This document shows positions 38,138 through 47,458 of a stretch of DNA of 64,000 nucleotides, piece after piece. A model generated the notes under the pieces. It made no database searches and had not been told where the DNA came from. It saw nothing but the letters and a program-made list of their open reading frames with translations. The DNA comes from an uncultured Pseudomonadota bacterium (GTDB taxonomy: Bacteria > Pseudomonadota > Gammaproteobacteria > Burkholderiales > SG8-39), in the NCBI GenBank assembly GCA_903921325.1, contig CAIXPL010000016.1, forward strand, positions 555,903 to 619,902, read 5' to 3'. The number at the start of each line of letters is the position of its first letter. Within the stretch, counting starts at the first letter, position 1. A program made the translations under genes and the position numbers.

Positions 38138-40519
38138 ATGAAACCTCCATCATCCGGTCCAGCACGACGAGCCAAAGCGGCCTCTGCGTCGGTGGACCAA
38201 CCCAAATTTGATCCATCACGAAGCGTCAAGACGGCGCCGGCGTCGGCAGACCAACCCGTTGCGGCGAGCACAAATCCCTATAGCCGCGAGGCGCTGAACG
38301 CGGTGTTCGAGTCAGGTGCCGTGCCCGAGCGGGCGCAGATTCTGGAATCGCTCGCTGATTCTGATCTGCCCATGGATGAGGCCGCGCTCGCCAAAACCAT
38401 GAAAGTACGTGGCGATGTGCCGCGCGAGGGCTTGCGTCGGCGACTGTCGGCCATGGAGCGCGATGGTCAGATTGTGATCAACCGCAAGGGCGCGATCCTG
38501 GTGGCCGAGAAGACCAATCTGGTCAGTGGCCGCGTCGAGGCCCATCCCGATGGCTTTGGTTTTGTGGTCAATGACGAGGGCGAGGATCTGTTCCTGGCCC
38601 CGCGCGAAATGGACCAGGTGTTCCACGGTGATCGGGTGCTGGTGCGTCCATCGGGGTTCGACCGGCGCGGTCGCACCCAGGGCGCCATCGTGGAAGTGCT
38701 CGAACGTGCCCAGACCCGGGTGGTGGGCAAACTGCACCGGGAGCATGGCGTGGCCTATCTCGTGGCATCCGACCGGCGCATATCGCAAGACATCCTGATC
38801 GAACCCGACTCGATCGGCCGCACTCGCGATGGTCAGATCGTGACCGTGGAAATCGTGCAACAGCCCTCCAGCCACGCGCAGCCAATCGGTCGCCTGGTGG
38901 AAGTGCTCGGTGGTGAGCTGGATCCGGGCATGGAAATCGAAATTGCCCTGCGCAAGCATCAGTTGCCGTTTGAATTCAGCGCCGCCGCGTTGGCCGAGGC
39001 CAAACGCCTGCCTGAGACAGTGCGCAAGACGGATCTGCGCGGTCGCCTCGACCTGCGAGATCGTGCGTTCGTGACCATTGATGGCGAGAACTCGCGCGAT
39101 TTTGATGATGCGGTGTTCTGTGAGCGCAGTGGCGCGGGTTTTTCGCTCTGGGTGGCGATTGCCGATGTCGATCACTACGTTCCCGACGGATCCGCACTTG
39201 ACCGCGATGCGATAGAGCGCGGCACCTCGGTGTATTTCCCGCGTCGGGTCATTCCGATGCTGCTTGAGAAAATCTCTAACGGCCTGTGTTCGCTCAATCC
39301 ACAGGTCGATCGCCTGGTGCTCGCCTGTGAAATGAATATCACGCGAGCAGGCAAGGTGGCGGCCTATCGGTTCCATCAAGCGGTGATCTGCTCGCATGCC
39401 CGACTCACCTACACCCAGGTGGCGCAGGCACTCTATGACCTGAAAGTCGATGTGGCACCGGTGCCGGCGGCCCTCGAGCCGCAACTGGCGTTGCTCAACA
39501 CTGTCTACAAGGCGCTCGCGAAGCAGCGGGTCGGGCGGGGCGCAATAGACTTCTCGTCGCGCGAGACCGAGTTTGACTTTGATGACAGTGGCCGCATTGC
39601 GGCGATCCGCCTGGCTGAGCGCAATGAGGCCTATAAGCTGATCGAGGAGTGCATGCTGGCGGCCAATGTCTGTGCGGCGGCCTTCTTGTCCGAGCATGAG
39701 CAGGCAACGCTCTATCGCAACCATGCCGGGCCGACCACCGAGAAACTGGAGACGGTGCGCACATTTTTGAAGCCGCTTGGCCTGCAGCTGGCCGGTGGCG
39801 AGACACCGGGTGCAAAAGACTATCGGCGCCTGATCGAATCGATTCGCGGACGCCCCGACGCACCGTTGATTGAAATGGTGCTGTTGCGCTCGATGCAGCA
39901 GGCACGCTACGCCCCGGACAATATCGGGCACTTCGGTCTGGCCTATGAGGGCTATCTGCACTTCACCTCACCGATTCGGCGTTATCCCGATCTGCTGGCG
40001 CACCGCGGCATCAAGGCCGCACTGGCAGGCACGGTGTACCGGCCCGGCAAGGGGGGCACGGCGCATGGCTGGAAGTGGCTGGGCGAGCAGTGTTCGCTTA
40101 CCGAGCGGCGCGCCGATGACGCCAGCCGCGATGTCACGCAGTGGCTCAAGTGCTATTTCATGCGCGATCGCGTTGGTGAGTGCTTTAACGGCGTGGTGAG
40201 TGCGGTCACCTCCTTTGGCATCTTTGTTTCACTCGATGGCCTGTTCATCGAAGGCCTGGTGCATATTTCCGAACTGGGTAACGACTACTTTGACTTTGAC
40301 GCCACGCGCTTTGAGCTGCGTGGCTCGCGCGCCAACACCGTGTTTCGACTCGGGCAGGCGGTGAGGGTGGAAGTGGCGCGGGTCGATCTTGAGTCGGCAC
40401 GGATTGATTTCTCCCTGGCATCGCCTGAGGAGGCGTCCGTGAGTGAGTCGGCGTCGACATCGCCATCGGGTAGAGCGCCCGCGAAGCGATCGCCGTCCAA
40501 GAAGTCGCGCAGCCGATGA
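38138..40519 (+). CDS. rnr: Ribonuclease R
   Basis: A 793-residue 3'-5' exoribonuclease that degrades structured RNA. It has an N-terminal helix-turn-helix (about residues 45-110), cold-shock domains (VSGRVEAHPDGFGFV), an RNB catalytic domain with the acidic cluster DGENSRDFDDAVF and YVPDGSALDRDAIERGTSVYFP, an S1 domain (FNGVVSAVTSFGIFVSLDGL...EGLVHISEL), and a Lys/Ser/Arg tail. The ATG at 38138 is favoured over a TTG two codons upstream. rlmB overlaps its stop (ATGA). Confidence 0.97.
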   Translation: MKPPSSGPARRAKAASASVDQPKFDPSRSVKTAPASADQPVAASTNPYSREALNAVFESGAVPERAQILESLADSDLPMDEAALAKTMKVRGDVPREGLRRRLSAMERDGQIVINRKGAILVAEKTNLVSGRVEAHPDGFGFVVNDEGEDLFLAPREMDQVFHGDRVLVRPSGFDRRGRTQGAIVEVLERAQTRVVGKLHREHGVAYLVASDRRISQDILIEPDSIGRTRDGQIVTVEIVQQPSSHAQPIGRLVEVLGGELDPGMEIEIALRKHQLPFEFSAAALAEAKRLPETVRKTDLRGRLDLRDRAFVTIDGENSRDFDDAVFCERSGAGFSLWVAIADVDHYVPDGSALDRDAIERGTSVYFPRRVIPMLLEKISNGLCSLNPQVDRLVLACEMNITRAGKVAAYRFHQAVICSHARLTYTQVAQALYDLKVDVAPVPAALEPQLALLNTVYKALAKQRVGRGAIDFSSRETEFDFDDSGRIAAIRLAERNEAYKLIEECMLAANVCAAAFLSEHEQATLYRNHAGPTTEKLETVRTFLKPLGLQLAGGETPGAKDYRRLIESIRGRPDAPLIEMVLLRSMQQARYAPDNIGHFGLAYEGYLHFTSPIRRYPDLLAHRGIKAALAGTVYRPGKGGTAHGWKWLGEQCSLTERRADDASRDVTQWLKCYFMRDRVGECFNGVVSAVTSFGIFVSLDGLFIEGLVHISELGNDYFDFDATRFELRGSRANTVFRLGQAVRVEVARVDLESARIDFSLASPEEASVSESASTSPSGRAPAKRSPSKKSRSR

Positions 40520-41256
40520 AACTGTTGGGCGGATTCCATGCCGTGGGTGCGCGAATTCGCAGCGCACCGCAGTCCATTCAGTCGATTTATGTCGATCGGA
40601 CGCGCGATGATCCCCGTATGCGTGGGCTACTGCGGGATGCCGAGCGCTCTGGGGTGAGGGTGATCGGGGCTGAGGCGGTTCGCCTGGATGGACTGCTACG
40701 CCATAGCCGCCACCAGGGCGTGGTGGCCGAGGTCGATGACACGCCGGCGCGCTGGGGCTCATTGGAAGACCTGCTTGATGAATTGACTGAGCCCGCGCTG
40801 CTGGTCGCGCTGGATGGCGTACAGGACCCGCACAATCTGGGCGCGATTCTGCGCAGCGCCGATGGTGCCGGGGCGCACGCGGTGATCGTGCCACGCGATC
40901 GGGCGGCCGGTGTGAATGATACGGTGGCGCGGGTCTCGGCCGGGGCTTCCGAGAGCATGCCGTTTTTTGCGGTGCCCAACCTTGCACGCGAGATGCGTGC
41001 GTTGCGCGATCGCGGCATCTGGCTGGTGGGTCTGGCCGATGAAGCGAGCGGCCCCTACCATGCGAGCGATCTGCGCCGTCCGGTGGCGCTGGTGCTGGGT
41101 GCGGAGGGTAGTGGTTTGCGCCGGCTCACCCGCGAGCATTGCGACGAGCTGGTGAGCATCCCGATGCAGGGCGCGGTCAGCAGCTTGAACGTTTCGGTGG
41201 CCGCCGCGGTTTGCATGTATGAAGCGCGTCGACAACGCGGCGTTGGTGGGGTCTGA
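40516..41256 (+). CDS. rlmB: 23S rRNA (guanosine(2251)-2'-O)-methyltransferase RlmB
   Basis: A 246-residue SpoU/TrmH knot methyltransferase that modifies G2251 in the peptidyl-transferase P-loop. Motif 1 is LDGVQDPHNLGAILRSADG, motif 2 LVLGAEGSGL and motif 3 IPMQGAVSSLNVSVAAAV. The N-terminal KLLGGFHAVGA is a substrate-binding domain. The ATGA overlap with rnr is the common rnr-rlmB pair. Confidence 0.96.
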   Translation: MKLLGGFHAVGARIRSAPQSIQSIYVDRTRDDPRMRGLLRDAERSGVRVIGAEAVRLDGLLRHSRHQGVVAEVDDTPARWGSLEDLLDELTEPALLVALDGVQDPHNLGAILRSADGAGAHAVIVPRDRAAGVNDTVARVSAGASESMPFFAVPNLAREMRALRDRGIWLVGLADEASGPYHASDLRRPVALVLGAEGSGLRRLTREHCDELVSIPMQGAVSSLNVSVAAAVCMYEARRQRGVGGV

Positions 41257-41335
41257 GCCAGCCAAGGGTCCAAACGCCGCCAACGGCAACAATGAGCCGC
41301 TGAGCCCGGCAGGCGCCTCCTGATCATTTTCCGGC

Positions 41336-41341
41336 TATACT
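41336..41341 (+). promoter_or_regulatory. -10 box candidate for the rpsF operon
   Basis: TATACT at 41336-41341 is a good -10 hexamer in the 208-base gap before rpsF. The -35 region about 17 bases upstream is weak. An AGAAGGAG-type ribosome site lies just before the rpsF GTG. The gap holds no gene. Confidence 0.4.
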
Positions 41342-41464
41342 AGGGGGCTACACTGCGTTTACGCGCCGTGTCCTTGTGCCAGACCCCGTGTCGGGCACCC
41401 TTGCTGCACCGGCTGTCTCGCACCGAGCAGGTCCGGGTAGCGTTAACCAGAAGGAGCCTCATTC

Positions 41465-41884
41465 GTGCGGCATTATGAAATAACGCTCATCATCCATCCG
41501 GATCAGAGCGAACAAGTCCCGGCAATGATCGAGCGTTACCGCGCCACGATTACCACCCGCGAGGGCACCATCCACCGGCTCGAAGATTGGGGCCGCCGTC
41601 AGCTGACCTACCCGATCGCCAAGATGCACAAGGCTCACTACGTGCTCATGAACATCGAGTGCGATCAGGCCACCTTGGGCGAGCTTGAGCATTCCTTCAA
41701 ATTCAACGACGCGGTGCTGCGTCACCTGACGGTCAAGATGACCAGTGCAGTGAGCGCACCTTCGCCGATGATGAAGGAAGAGAAAGCCCGTTCGGTGCTG
41801 ATCCCCGGTTCGGCAGCGGCACCCATTGCTGAGGCCGATGTGACCCCGGCAGTGCGGCCTTCACCTGCTGCAGTCGAAGTCTGA
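41465..41884 (+). CDS. rpsF: 30S ribosomal protein S6
   Basis: A 139-residue S6 protein with the normal start [24 protein letters not shown] and the RNA/S18-contact region [22 protein letters not shown]. It starts with GTG after AGAAGGAG. The tail after residue 100 is longer than the E. coli form and rich in Ala/Pro/Ser, without the poly-Glu end. It leads the rpsF-priB-rpsR-rplI-dnaB cluster and overlaps the putative priB start. Confidence 0.97.
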   Translation: MRHYEITLIIHPDQSEQVPAMIERYRATITTREGTIHRLEDWGRRQLTYPIAKMHKAHYVLMNIECDQATLGELEHSFKFNDAVLRHLTVKMTSAVSAPSPMMKEEKARSVLIPGSAAAPIAEADVTPAVRPSPAAVEV

Positions 41885-42201
41885 ACCAGGTCGCCCTGTC
41901 AGGCCGGATCAGCGCACGCGAACCGCTGCGCTATACCCCGGCCGGTCTGCCGATTTCCAGCGGACGCCTCATTCATGAATCTGAACAGGTTGAGGATGCG
42001 CATCCGCGCCGCGTGATACTGGAAATCGAATGGCTGTTGGCAGGGCCCACAGCGCGACTGTTGGCTCGGGCGCCGCTCGGAGCCCTGGTCGATGTGACCG
42101 GGTTTCTGGCACCCAAGGCAAGAACAAGGCAGCAAGTGGTTCTACACATTACCCAATTTGAATTGCACGGAGAACATCATGGCGACACGATCGGGCGGTA
42201 A
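41881..42201 (+). CDS. priB: Primosomal replication protein N (PriB), apparent CTG start
   Basis: A 106-codon frame between rpsF and rpsR whose product reads [24 protein letters not shown] and continues [12 protein letters not shown], the single-stranded-DNA-binding OB fold of PriB that helps reload DnaB at stalled forks. No ATG, GTG or TTG exists in the frame before codon 45, while the stop upstream is at 41830. The CTG at 41881 overlaps the rpsF stop (CTGA) and aligns with the family's initiator Met (MNRL... in relatives). The gene overlaps rpsR by 23 bases. Translation is probably coupled to rpsF. Confidence 0.82.
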   Translation: MNQVALSGRISAREPLRYTPAGLPISSGRLIHESEQVEDAHPRRVILEIEWLLAGPTARLLARAPLGALVDVTGFLAPKARTRQQVVLHITQFELHGEHHGDTIGR

Positions 42202-42463
42202 AGGCAAGAACGCTCGCAACAAGGACACTCGGACACGCGACAAGTCGCTGTTCAAGCGGCGCAAGTTCTGCCGCTTCTCGGCCGAAGGGATCAAGTGGAT
42301 CGACTACAAGGATGTCGATCTGTTGAAGGACTTTATCGGCGAGAATGGCAAACTGATTCCAGCACGCATCACCGGCACCAAGGCAGGCTACCAGCGCCAG
42401 TTGTCAGTTGCGGTCAAGCGCGCGCGGTTTCTCGCGCTGCTCCCTTACACCGACCTGCATTGA
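42179..42463 (+). CDS. rpsR: 30S ribosomal protein S18
   Basis: A 94-residue S18 protein binding S6 on the 30S platform. [28 protein letters not shown] and the end [20 protein letters not shown] are standard. The ATG at 42179 has a GGAG ribosome site. The N-terminal extension [22 protein letters not shown] is Lys/Arg-rich. It begins within the end of priB. Confidence 0.98.
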   Translation: MATRSGGKGKNARNKDTRTRDKSLFKRRKFCRFSAEGIKWIDYKDVDLLKDFIGENGKLIPARITGTKAGYQRQLSVAVKRARFLALLPYTDLH

Positions 42464-42475
42464 GAGGACACGGTC

Positions 42476-42922
42476 ATGCAAATCATCTTGATGGAAAAGG
42501 TGGTCAACCTTGGTGGCCTCGGCGATGTGGTGCGGGTCAAGGATGGCTACGCACGCAATTTTCTGATCCCCACCGGCAAGGCACGCCGTGCCACCACGGC
42601 CAATCTGGCTGAGTTCGAGAAGCGTCGCGCCGAGCTTGAAAAAGCCCAGGCCGAGATTCTGGCTGCCGCGCAAGCCCAGGCCGCTACGGTCGAAGGCCTG
42701 AGCGTGCAGATCGCGCGCAAGGCCGGGGTTGACGGGCGTCTGTTCGGTTCGGTCAGCAACTTCGATATCGCCGCGGCATTGCAGGCGGTGGGTCAGACAG
42801 TCGATCGTTCGAGCATCCGCATGCCTGATGGTCCGCTCAAGGCCATCGGCGATCACCCGCTGGTTGTCCAGTTGCACGCCGATGTACTCGCCAACATCAC
42901 GGTAACCGTGGTCGGCGAGTAA
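42476..42922 (+). CDS. rplI: 50S ribosomal protein L9
   Basis: The 148-residue L9 protein with the N-domain [32 protein letters not shown], the long connecting helix ([23 protein letters not shown]) and the C-domain with [16 protein letters not shown]. Length and order are standard; dnaB follows after 32 bases. Confidence 0.98.
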   Translation: MQIILMEKVVNLGGLGDVVRVKDGYARNFLIPTGKARRATTANLAEFEKRRAELEKAQAEILAAAQAQAATVEGLSVQIARKAGVDGRLFGSVSNFDIAAALQAVGQTVDRSSIRMPDGPLKAIGDHPLVVQLHADVLANITVTVVGE

Positions 42923-42954
42923 GCAGCGCAACACTCAGCGCAGCGCGTGCGCCG

Positions 42955-44361
42955 ATGGCTGGCATCGACGATCACCCGGTCTCGGGAGATTTGACGCCAG
43001 TCGATCCTCAGATCGACGCACTGCGCCTGCCACCCCACTCGCTCGAGGCCGAACAATCGGTCCTGGGCGGGTTGCTGCTGGATAACTCGGCCTGGGATCG
43101 CGTGGCCGACATGCTGACGGCCAGCGACTTTTATCGTGACGATCACCGCACGATCTATCGTCATATCGGTCTGCTGATCGAGAAGAACAGTCCGGCCGAC
43201 GTGCTCACCGTCGCCGATTCGATCGACACCAGCGAAGATCGCGATCGCTCTGCCGGCAAGGCCTATCTGGGCATGCTCTCGGAGAGCACACCCTCGGCGC
43301 ACAATATCCGCCGCTATGCCGAGATCGTGCGCGAGCGCTCGGTCATGCGCCAGCTGATCTCGGTCGCCAATGACATCTCCGACGGGGCGTTCAACCCCCA
43401 GGGCAAAGATGTCAGCCAGATGCTCGATGAGGCCGAGTCGCGTATTTTCGAGATTGCCGAGGCCGGTTCACGTGGGCGGCAGGGCTTCGTCGAGATCCAG
43501 CCCCTGCTGACCCAGGTGATGGATCGGATCGACCAGCTCTACCACCGCACCGATGCCTCCGACATCACCGGCGTGCCCACTGGATTCAACGATCTGGACC
43601 AGATGACCGCCGGACTGCAGGAGGGCGATCTGATCATCGTGGCGGGGCGCCCGAGTATGGGTAAGACCGCGTTCGCGCTCAATATGGCGGAGAACGTGGC
43701 GGTCGATAGTCACCTGCCCGTTGCCATCTTCAGTATGGAAATGTCCGGCACGCAACTGGCCACCCGGATGATCGGGTCGATTGGCCGGCTGGATCAGTCG
43801 CGCCTGCGCACCGCCAAACTGAAAGACGATGACTGGGCCCGTCTCACCCATGCCGTGTCCAAGTTGAACGAAGCGCCGATTCATATCGATGAGACCCCGG
43901 CGCTCAATTCGCTTGAATTGAAGGCGCGCGCCCGGCGCTTGCACCGGCAGTACGGCAAGCTGGGTCTGATCGTGGTGGACTACCTTCAGTTGATGTCGGC
44001 TATTCGCGTCGGTGAGAACCGCGCGACCGAGATTTCTGAAGTGTCGCGTTCGCTCAAGGCGCTGGCCAAAGAGCTCAAGGTGCCAGTGGTTGCGTTGTCG
44101 CAGTTGAATCGAAGTCTGGAGCAACGCCCGAACAAACGCCCGGTGATGTCGGACTTGCGTGAGAGCGGGGCCATCGAACAGGATGCCGATGTGATCCTGT
44201 TCATCTACCGCGATGAGGTCTACAACCCGGACTCACCCGACAAGGGCAAGGCCGAGATCATCATCGGCAAGCAGCGCAATGGCCCGATCGGCATGGTGCC
44301 CCTCACCTTCATGGGGCAGTTCACACGCTTTGAGAACTTTGCCAGCGGTTCGACGTATTGA
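42955..44361 (+). CDS. dnaB: Replicative DNA helicase DnaB
   Basis: A 468-residue hexameric helicase. The N-terminal DnaG-binding domain starts LRLPPHSLEAEQSVLGGLLLDN. The RecA-like C-domain has Walker A GRPSMGKTAFALN (about residues 233-245), Walker B LGLIVVDYLQLM and the arginine-finger region RSLKALAKELKVPVVALSQLNRSLEQR. No intein is present. It ends the ribosomal-protein cluster and faces phoH. Confidence 0.98.
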   Translation: MAGIDDHPVSGDLTPVDPQIDALRLPPHSLEAEQSVLGGLLLDNSAWDRVADMLTASDFYRDDHRTIYRHIGLLIEKNSPADVLTVADSIDTSEDRDRSAGKAYLGMLSESTPSAHNIRRYAEIVRERSVMRQLISVANDISDGAFNPQGKDVSQMLDEAESRIFEIAEAGSRGRQGFVEIQPLLTQVMDRIDQLYHRTDASDITGVPTGFNDLDQMTAGLQEGDLIIVAGRPSMGKTAFALNMAENVAVDSHLPVAIFSMEMSGTQLATRMIGSIGRLDQSRLRTAKLKDDDWARLTHAVSKLNEAPIHIDETPALNSLELKARARRLHRQYGKLGLIVVDYLQLMSAIRVGENRATEISEVSRSLKALAKELKVPVVALSQLNRSLEQRPNKRPVMSDLRESGAIEQDADVILFIYRDEVYNPDSPDKGKAEIIIGKQRNGPIGMVPLTFMGQFTRFENFASGSTY

Positions 44362-44412
44362 GCCGCTGTGCAGGCAGCCCCCTGAACTCTTCAGATTCCG
44401 CAGAAGCGCGGT

Positions 44413-44464
44413 CCTCAGGTCTCGCTGTCCTGAGGTCGGCCAGTTGCCGACCCGCGTGCGGGTC
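44413..44464. terminator. Paired hairpins in the dnaB/phoH convergent gap
   Basis: CCTCAGG (44413-44419) pairs with CCTGAGG (44429-44435), and GACCCG (44449-44454) pairs with CGGGTC (44459-44464). Both lie between convergent genes where a bidirectional terminator is expected. Neither has a clear T-tract. Confidence 0.35.
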
Positions 44465-44480
44465 AGAAACCGTGTGACGG

Positions 44481-45932
44481 TCAGAGCGACTCGGCCGCGA
44501 AATCGGCCAGCCGTGAACGCTCACCGCGCTGCAAGGTGACATGCCCGCCATGCGGCCAGCCACGAAAACGTTCGACCACATAGGTGAGGCCTGAGCTGCC
44601 TTCGGTCAGGTACGGGGTGTCGATCTGCGCGATATTGCCCAGGCACAACACCTTGGTGCCCGGACCAGCGCGGGTGATCAGGGTTTTCATCTGCTTCGGT
44701 GTCAGATTTTGTGCCTCGTCGATCACCAGAAACTTGTTGATGAAGGTGCGCCCGCGCATGAAGTTAAGCGATTTGATGCGGATGCGCGAACGGATCAGAT
44801 CGCGAGTCGCGGCGCGGCCCCATTCGCCCGAGGTCGAGTCGGTGTTGTTGAGCACTTCGAGATTGTCCTCGAGTGCCCCCATCCAGGGCGCCATCTTTTC
44901 TTCTTCGGTGCCAGGCAAAAAGCCGATGTCCTCACCAACCGGCACAGTCACCCGGGTCATGATGATCTCGGAGTAGCGCTTGTCATCGAGCACTTGCGCC
45001 AGCCCAGCAGCCAGCGCGAGCAGCGTCTTGCCGGTGCCGGCCTGACCGAGCAGGGTGACAAAATCCACTTCGGGGTCCATCAGCAGATTGAGTGCGAAGT
45101 TCTGCTCGCGGTTACGCGCCGTGACGCCCCAGACCGCATTGCGCGGATTGCCATAGTCGCGCACGGTTTCAAATACCGCGTTGCCCGGCTCAACCGAACG
45201 CACCCGGGCGTTGAACGCACGGTCGCCTTCAATATAGACAAACTGATTGACGTTCAAATCAGCGGCGAGCGGACCGCGCACTCGATAGAGCGTGGCGCCA
45301 TCCTTTTTCCAGGACTCCAGGCCGTTGCCGTTGGCTTCCCAGAAATCGGGTTCCAGCAACCGTGATCCGGCGTACAGCAGGTCGCTGTCTTCGAGCACCT
45401 GATCGTTGAAGTAATCCTCGGCGGCCAGACCGGCAGCACGCGCCTTGATGCGCATGTTGATGTCTTTGCTCACTAGAATCACTTCGCGATCGGGATGGCC
45501 GCGATGCAGATGCGCCACCACGCCAATGATCAGATTGTCGGCACTCGCGGTAGGCAGATTGGCCGGTAAGGGATCAGCCATCGCTTCGGTCTGCAGGAAC
45601 AACAGGCCGGTGGCCGGATCGGTGTCGCTGCGCTGTAGCGGCATGCCCTCGTCGATAGCCGACGAGGCGCGCCCCATCACCTCTTCGATGAAGCGGCTCG
45701 CCTGACGTGCATTACGCGCAAGCTCCGATACGCCTTTCTTGTTGCGATCGAGCTCCTCCAGGGTCTGCATCGGCAGAAACACATCGTGTTCCTCAAAACG
45801 AAACAGACTGGTGGGGTCGTGCAGCAGAACATTGGTGTCGAGCACAAACAGCCGCGATGGCTCGCCCTTGCGGGCAGAGCGCACCCGGCCACTGGGTCGC
45901 GTGTCGCGACCGGCAGGGCGGCGTGGTGGCAT
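44481..45932 (-). CDS. PhoH family protein with PIN domain
   Basis: A 483-residue PhoH2-type protein: an N-terminal PIN ribonuclease domain (LFVLDTNVLLHDP...LEELDRNKKG...DNLIIGV...VILVSKDINMRIKA) joined to a PhoH ATPase with Walker A GQAGTGKT (about residue 290) and Walker B FLVIDEAQNLTPKQMK. PhoH2 proteins act as RNA-unwinding ribonucleases. It starts 14 bases after bcp ends, so the two are probably one transcript, a common Burkholderiales pair. Confidence 0.95.
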   Translation of the reverse strand: MPPRRPAGRDTRPSGRVRSARKGEPSRLFVLDTNVLLHDPTSLFRFEEHDVFLPMQTLEELDRNKKGVSELARNARQASRFIEEVMGRASSAIDEGMPLQRSDTDPATGLLFLQTEAMADPLPANLPTASADNLIIGVVAHLHRGHPDREVILVSKDINMRIKARAAGLAAEDYFNDQVLEDSDLLYAGSRLLEPDFWEANGNGLESWKKDGATLYRVRGPLAADLNVNQFVYIEGDRAFNARVRSVEPGNAVFETVRDYGNPRNAVWGVTARNREQNFALNLLMDPEVDFVTLLGQAGTGKTLLALAAGLAQVLDDKRYSEIIMTRVTVPVGEDIGFLPGTEEEKMAPWMGALEDNLEVLNNTDSTSGEWGRAATRDLIRSRIRIKSLNFMRGRTFINKFLVIDEAQNLTPKQMKTLITRAGPGTKVLCLGNIAQIDTPYLTEGSSGLTYVVERFRGWPHGGHVTLQRGERSRLADFAAESL

Positions 45933-45946
45933 GTAGGGGAGGGTGT

Positions 45947-46402
45947 CTAGAGGGTTTTGACGAAGGCGAGAACTTCAGCGACATGGCCAGGTACTTTCAC
46001 GCCGCGCCACTCATGACGGATCGTCTGATCGCGATCGATCACGAACGTGCTGCGCTCGATGCCGCGCACCTGTTTGCCGTACATGTTTTTCATTTTGATC
46101 ACGCCAAAGAGCGTGCAAACCGTTTCGTCTTCATCGGAGAGAAGCTCAAACGGGAATTTCATTTTCGCTTTGAAGTTCTCATGCGACTTCATGCTGTCGC
46201 GCGAGATGCCCATCACTTCGCAATCCAGTGCCTTGAATTCGGCGTAGGCGTCACGAAACTGTTCGCCCTCGGTCGTGCACCCGGGCGTGTTGTCCTTGGG
46301 GTAGAAGTACAACACCAACAGCCGGCTTGCCATGGCAGAGAGCTGAAACGATTGCGAGCCGGTGGCCGGTGCGGTGAAATCCTCGATGCGGGTTGCTGAC
46401 AT
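45947..46402 (-). CDS. bcp: Peroxiredoxin (Bcp/PrxQ type)
   Basis: A 151-residue thiol peroxidase. The peroxidatic Cys is in YPKDNTPGCTTEGEQFRD. The resolving Cys that E. coli Bcp has five residues later is absent (TTEGE), so this enzyme may work as a 1-Cys type or use a more distant cysteine. Other motifs are VMGISRDSMKSHENFK and ERSTFVID. It is in the cytoplasm and detoxifies peroxides using reduced thioredoxin or similar. Located directly upstream of phoH. Confidence 0.95.
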   Translation of the reverse strand: MSATRIEDFTAPATGSQSFQLSAMASRLLVLYFYPKDNTPGCTTEGEQFRDAYAEFKALDCEVMGISRDSMKSHENFKAKMKFPFELLSDEDETVCTLFGVIKMKNMYGKQVRGIERSTFVIDRDQTIRHEWRGVKVPGHVAEVLAFVKTL

Positions 46403-46479
46403 GGTGTCTCGACAATTCTCGGTGATGGTGCGTTGATCGGTCGATTATCCTGTGTTCGCTGCGGCTGCGCTACCGCGAG

Positions 46480-47448
46480 TCATTGTCCAAGCAGCCGGTT
46501 GGGGGCGTCCGGCGCCGGGGCAGGCGCATCGGGATCATCGAGAAAAGGCCCGCCCTGCACCAGCAGTTCACCCGAGCGTCCGGCGACGCTTCCATAGCCC
46601 ACCTGATCGCGTGGCAGGCTGCTGAGATCCAGGCTTGCGGCGGCATCGGCCAGACTGCACAGCGTCCAGCCCTGGTCCTGCCAGCCTGCGAGCAGCGCCT
46701 CGAAGACCGGGGCGAGTTTCATGCCCTCCAGTTCGGCATGCAGGGTGTAGACCTCGATCGGCCGGGTGCTCTGCGCGGTGCGGTCAAGCAGGGCGCGGTC
46801 GGCACTGTCCTCGGTGACGCCATCCAGTCCGATGATTTCATCCAGCGTGGGCAGGGTCGTTGGCAATTGCATGCAGCGCACCGGCTCGCCATTCCACACT
46901 GGCAAAAACGGGTGGGTGCCGCGGCCATCGGAAGCGTGGGTGTAGCCCAGCGCCTGGGTGAGGCGCAACGCATGACGATTCATCTGCCAGCCGGCGGCGC
47001 CGTGCACCTTGGGCGCGACGCCAAAAATGTCCTTATAGCGTTCAAACGCAAAGCGCATCTCGCACTCGGTCCAGTCCGGATCAGCCTTGGCCACGCCATC
47101 CTGCCAGCGGATGTGATCCCAGGTATGCACGCCGGTCTCGAATCCGGCGGCGTGCACTGCCCGCATCTGATCAGCTGCCCGTACACCGATATCAGGGCCG
47201 GGCAACACGGTGCCGTAGAGCAGGGTTTTAAGACCGTAATGCGAGATGACCGACGTGCGCGACACCTTGTTCATGAAGCCGGGACGAAACACCCGCTTGA
47301 TGGCACGTCCAGTGTGATCGGGCCCCAGGCTGAACAGAAAAGTGGCACCCACGCCACGCGATTGCAGAATTTGTACGAGCCGTGGCACCCCTTCGAGCGT
47401 GCCGCGCAGGGTGTCTACATCGATCTTGAGGACCAGGTGTCGCTGCAC
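46480..47448 (-). CDS. arnD: 4-deoxy-4-formamido-L-arabinose-phosphoundecaprenol deformylase
   Basis: A 322-residue polysaccharide-deacetylase-fold enzyme that removes the formyl group from Ara4FN-undecaprenyl phosphate on the cytoplasmic side. The metal/catalytic motifs are LKIDVDTLRGT (Asp pair), ETGVHTWDHIRWQD (HxxxH) and the end EVYTLHAELEG. The start is GTG at 47448. The tail beyond residue 300 is Pro/Ala/Asp-rich. It is the last gene of the arn operon. Confidence 0.92.
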   Translation of the reverse strand: MQRHLVLKIDVDTLRGTLEGVPRLVQILQSRGVGATFLFSLGPDHTGRAIKRVFRPGFMNKVSRTSVISHYGLKTLLYGTVLPGPDIGVRAADQMRAVHAAGFETGVHTWDHIRWQDGVAKADPDWTECEMRFAFERYKDIFGVAPKVHGAAGWQMNRHALRLTQALGYTHASDGRGTHPFLPVWNGEPVRCMQLPTTLPTLDEIIGLDGVTEDSADRALLDRTAQSTRPIEVYTLHAELEGMKLAPVFEALLAGWQDQGWTLCSLADAAASLDLSSLPRDQVGYGSVAGRSGELLVQGGPFLDDPDAPAPAPDAPNRLLGQ

Positions 47449-47458
47449 GCTGATCGCC

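Noticed and set aside
38312..39961. A 549-codon open frame antisense to rnr
   Set aside because: It lies entirely within the well-supported rnr gene, has no recognisable domain, and long antisense frames are expected in GC-rich coding DNA.
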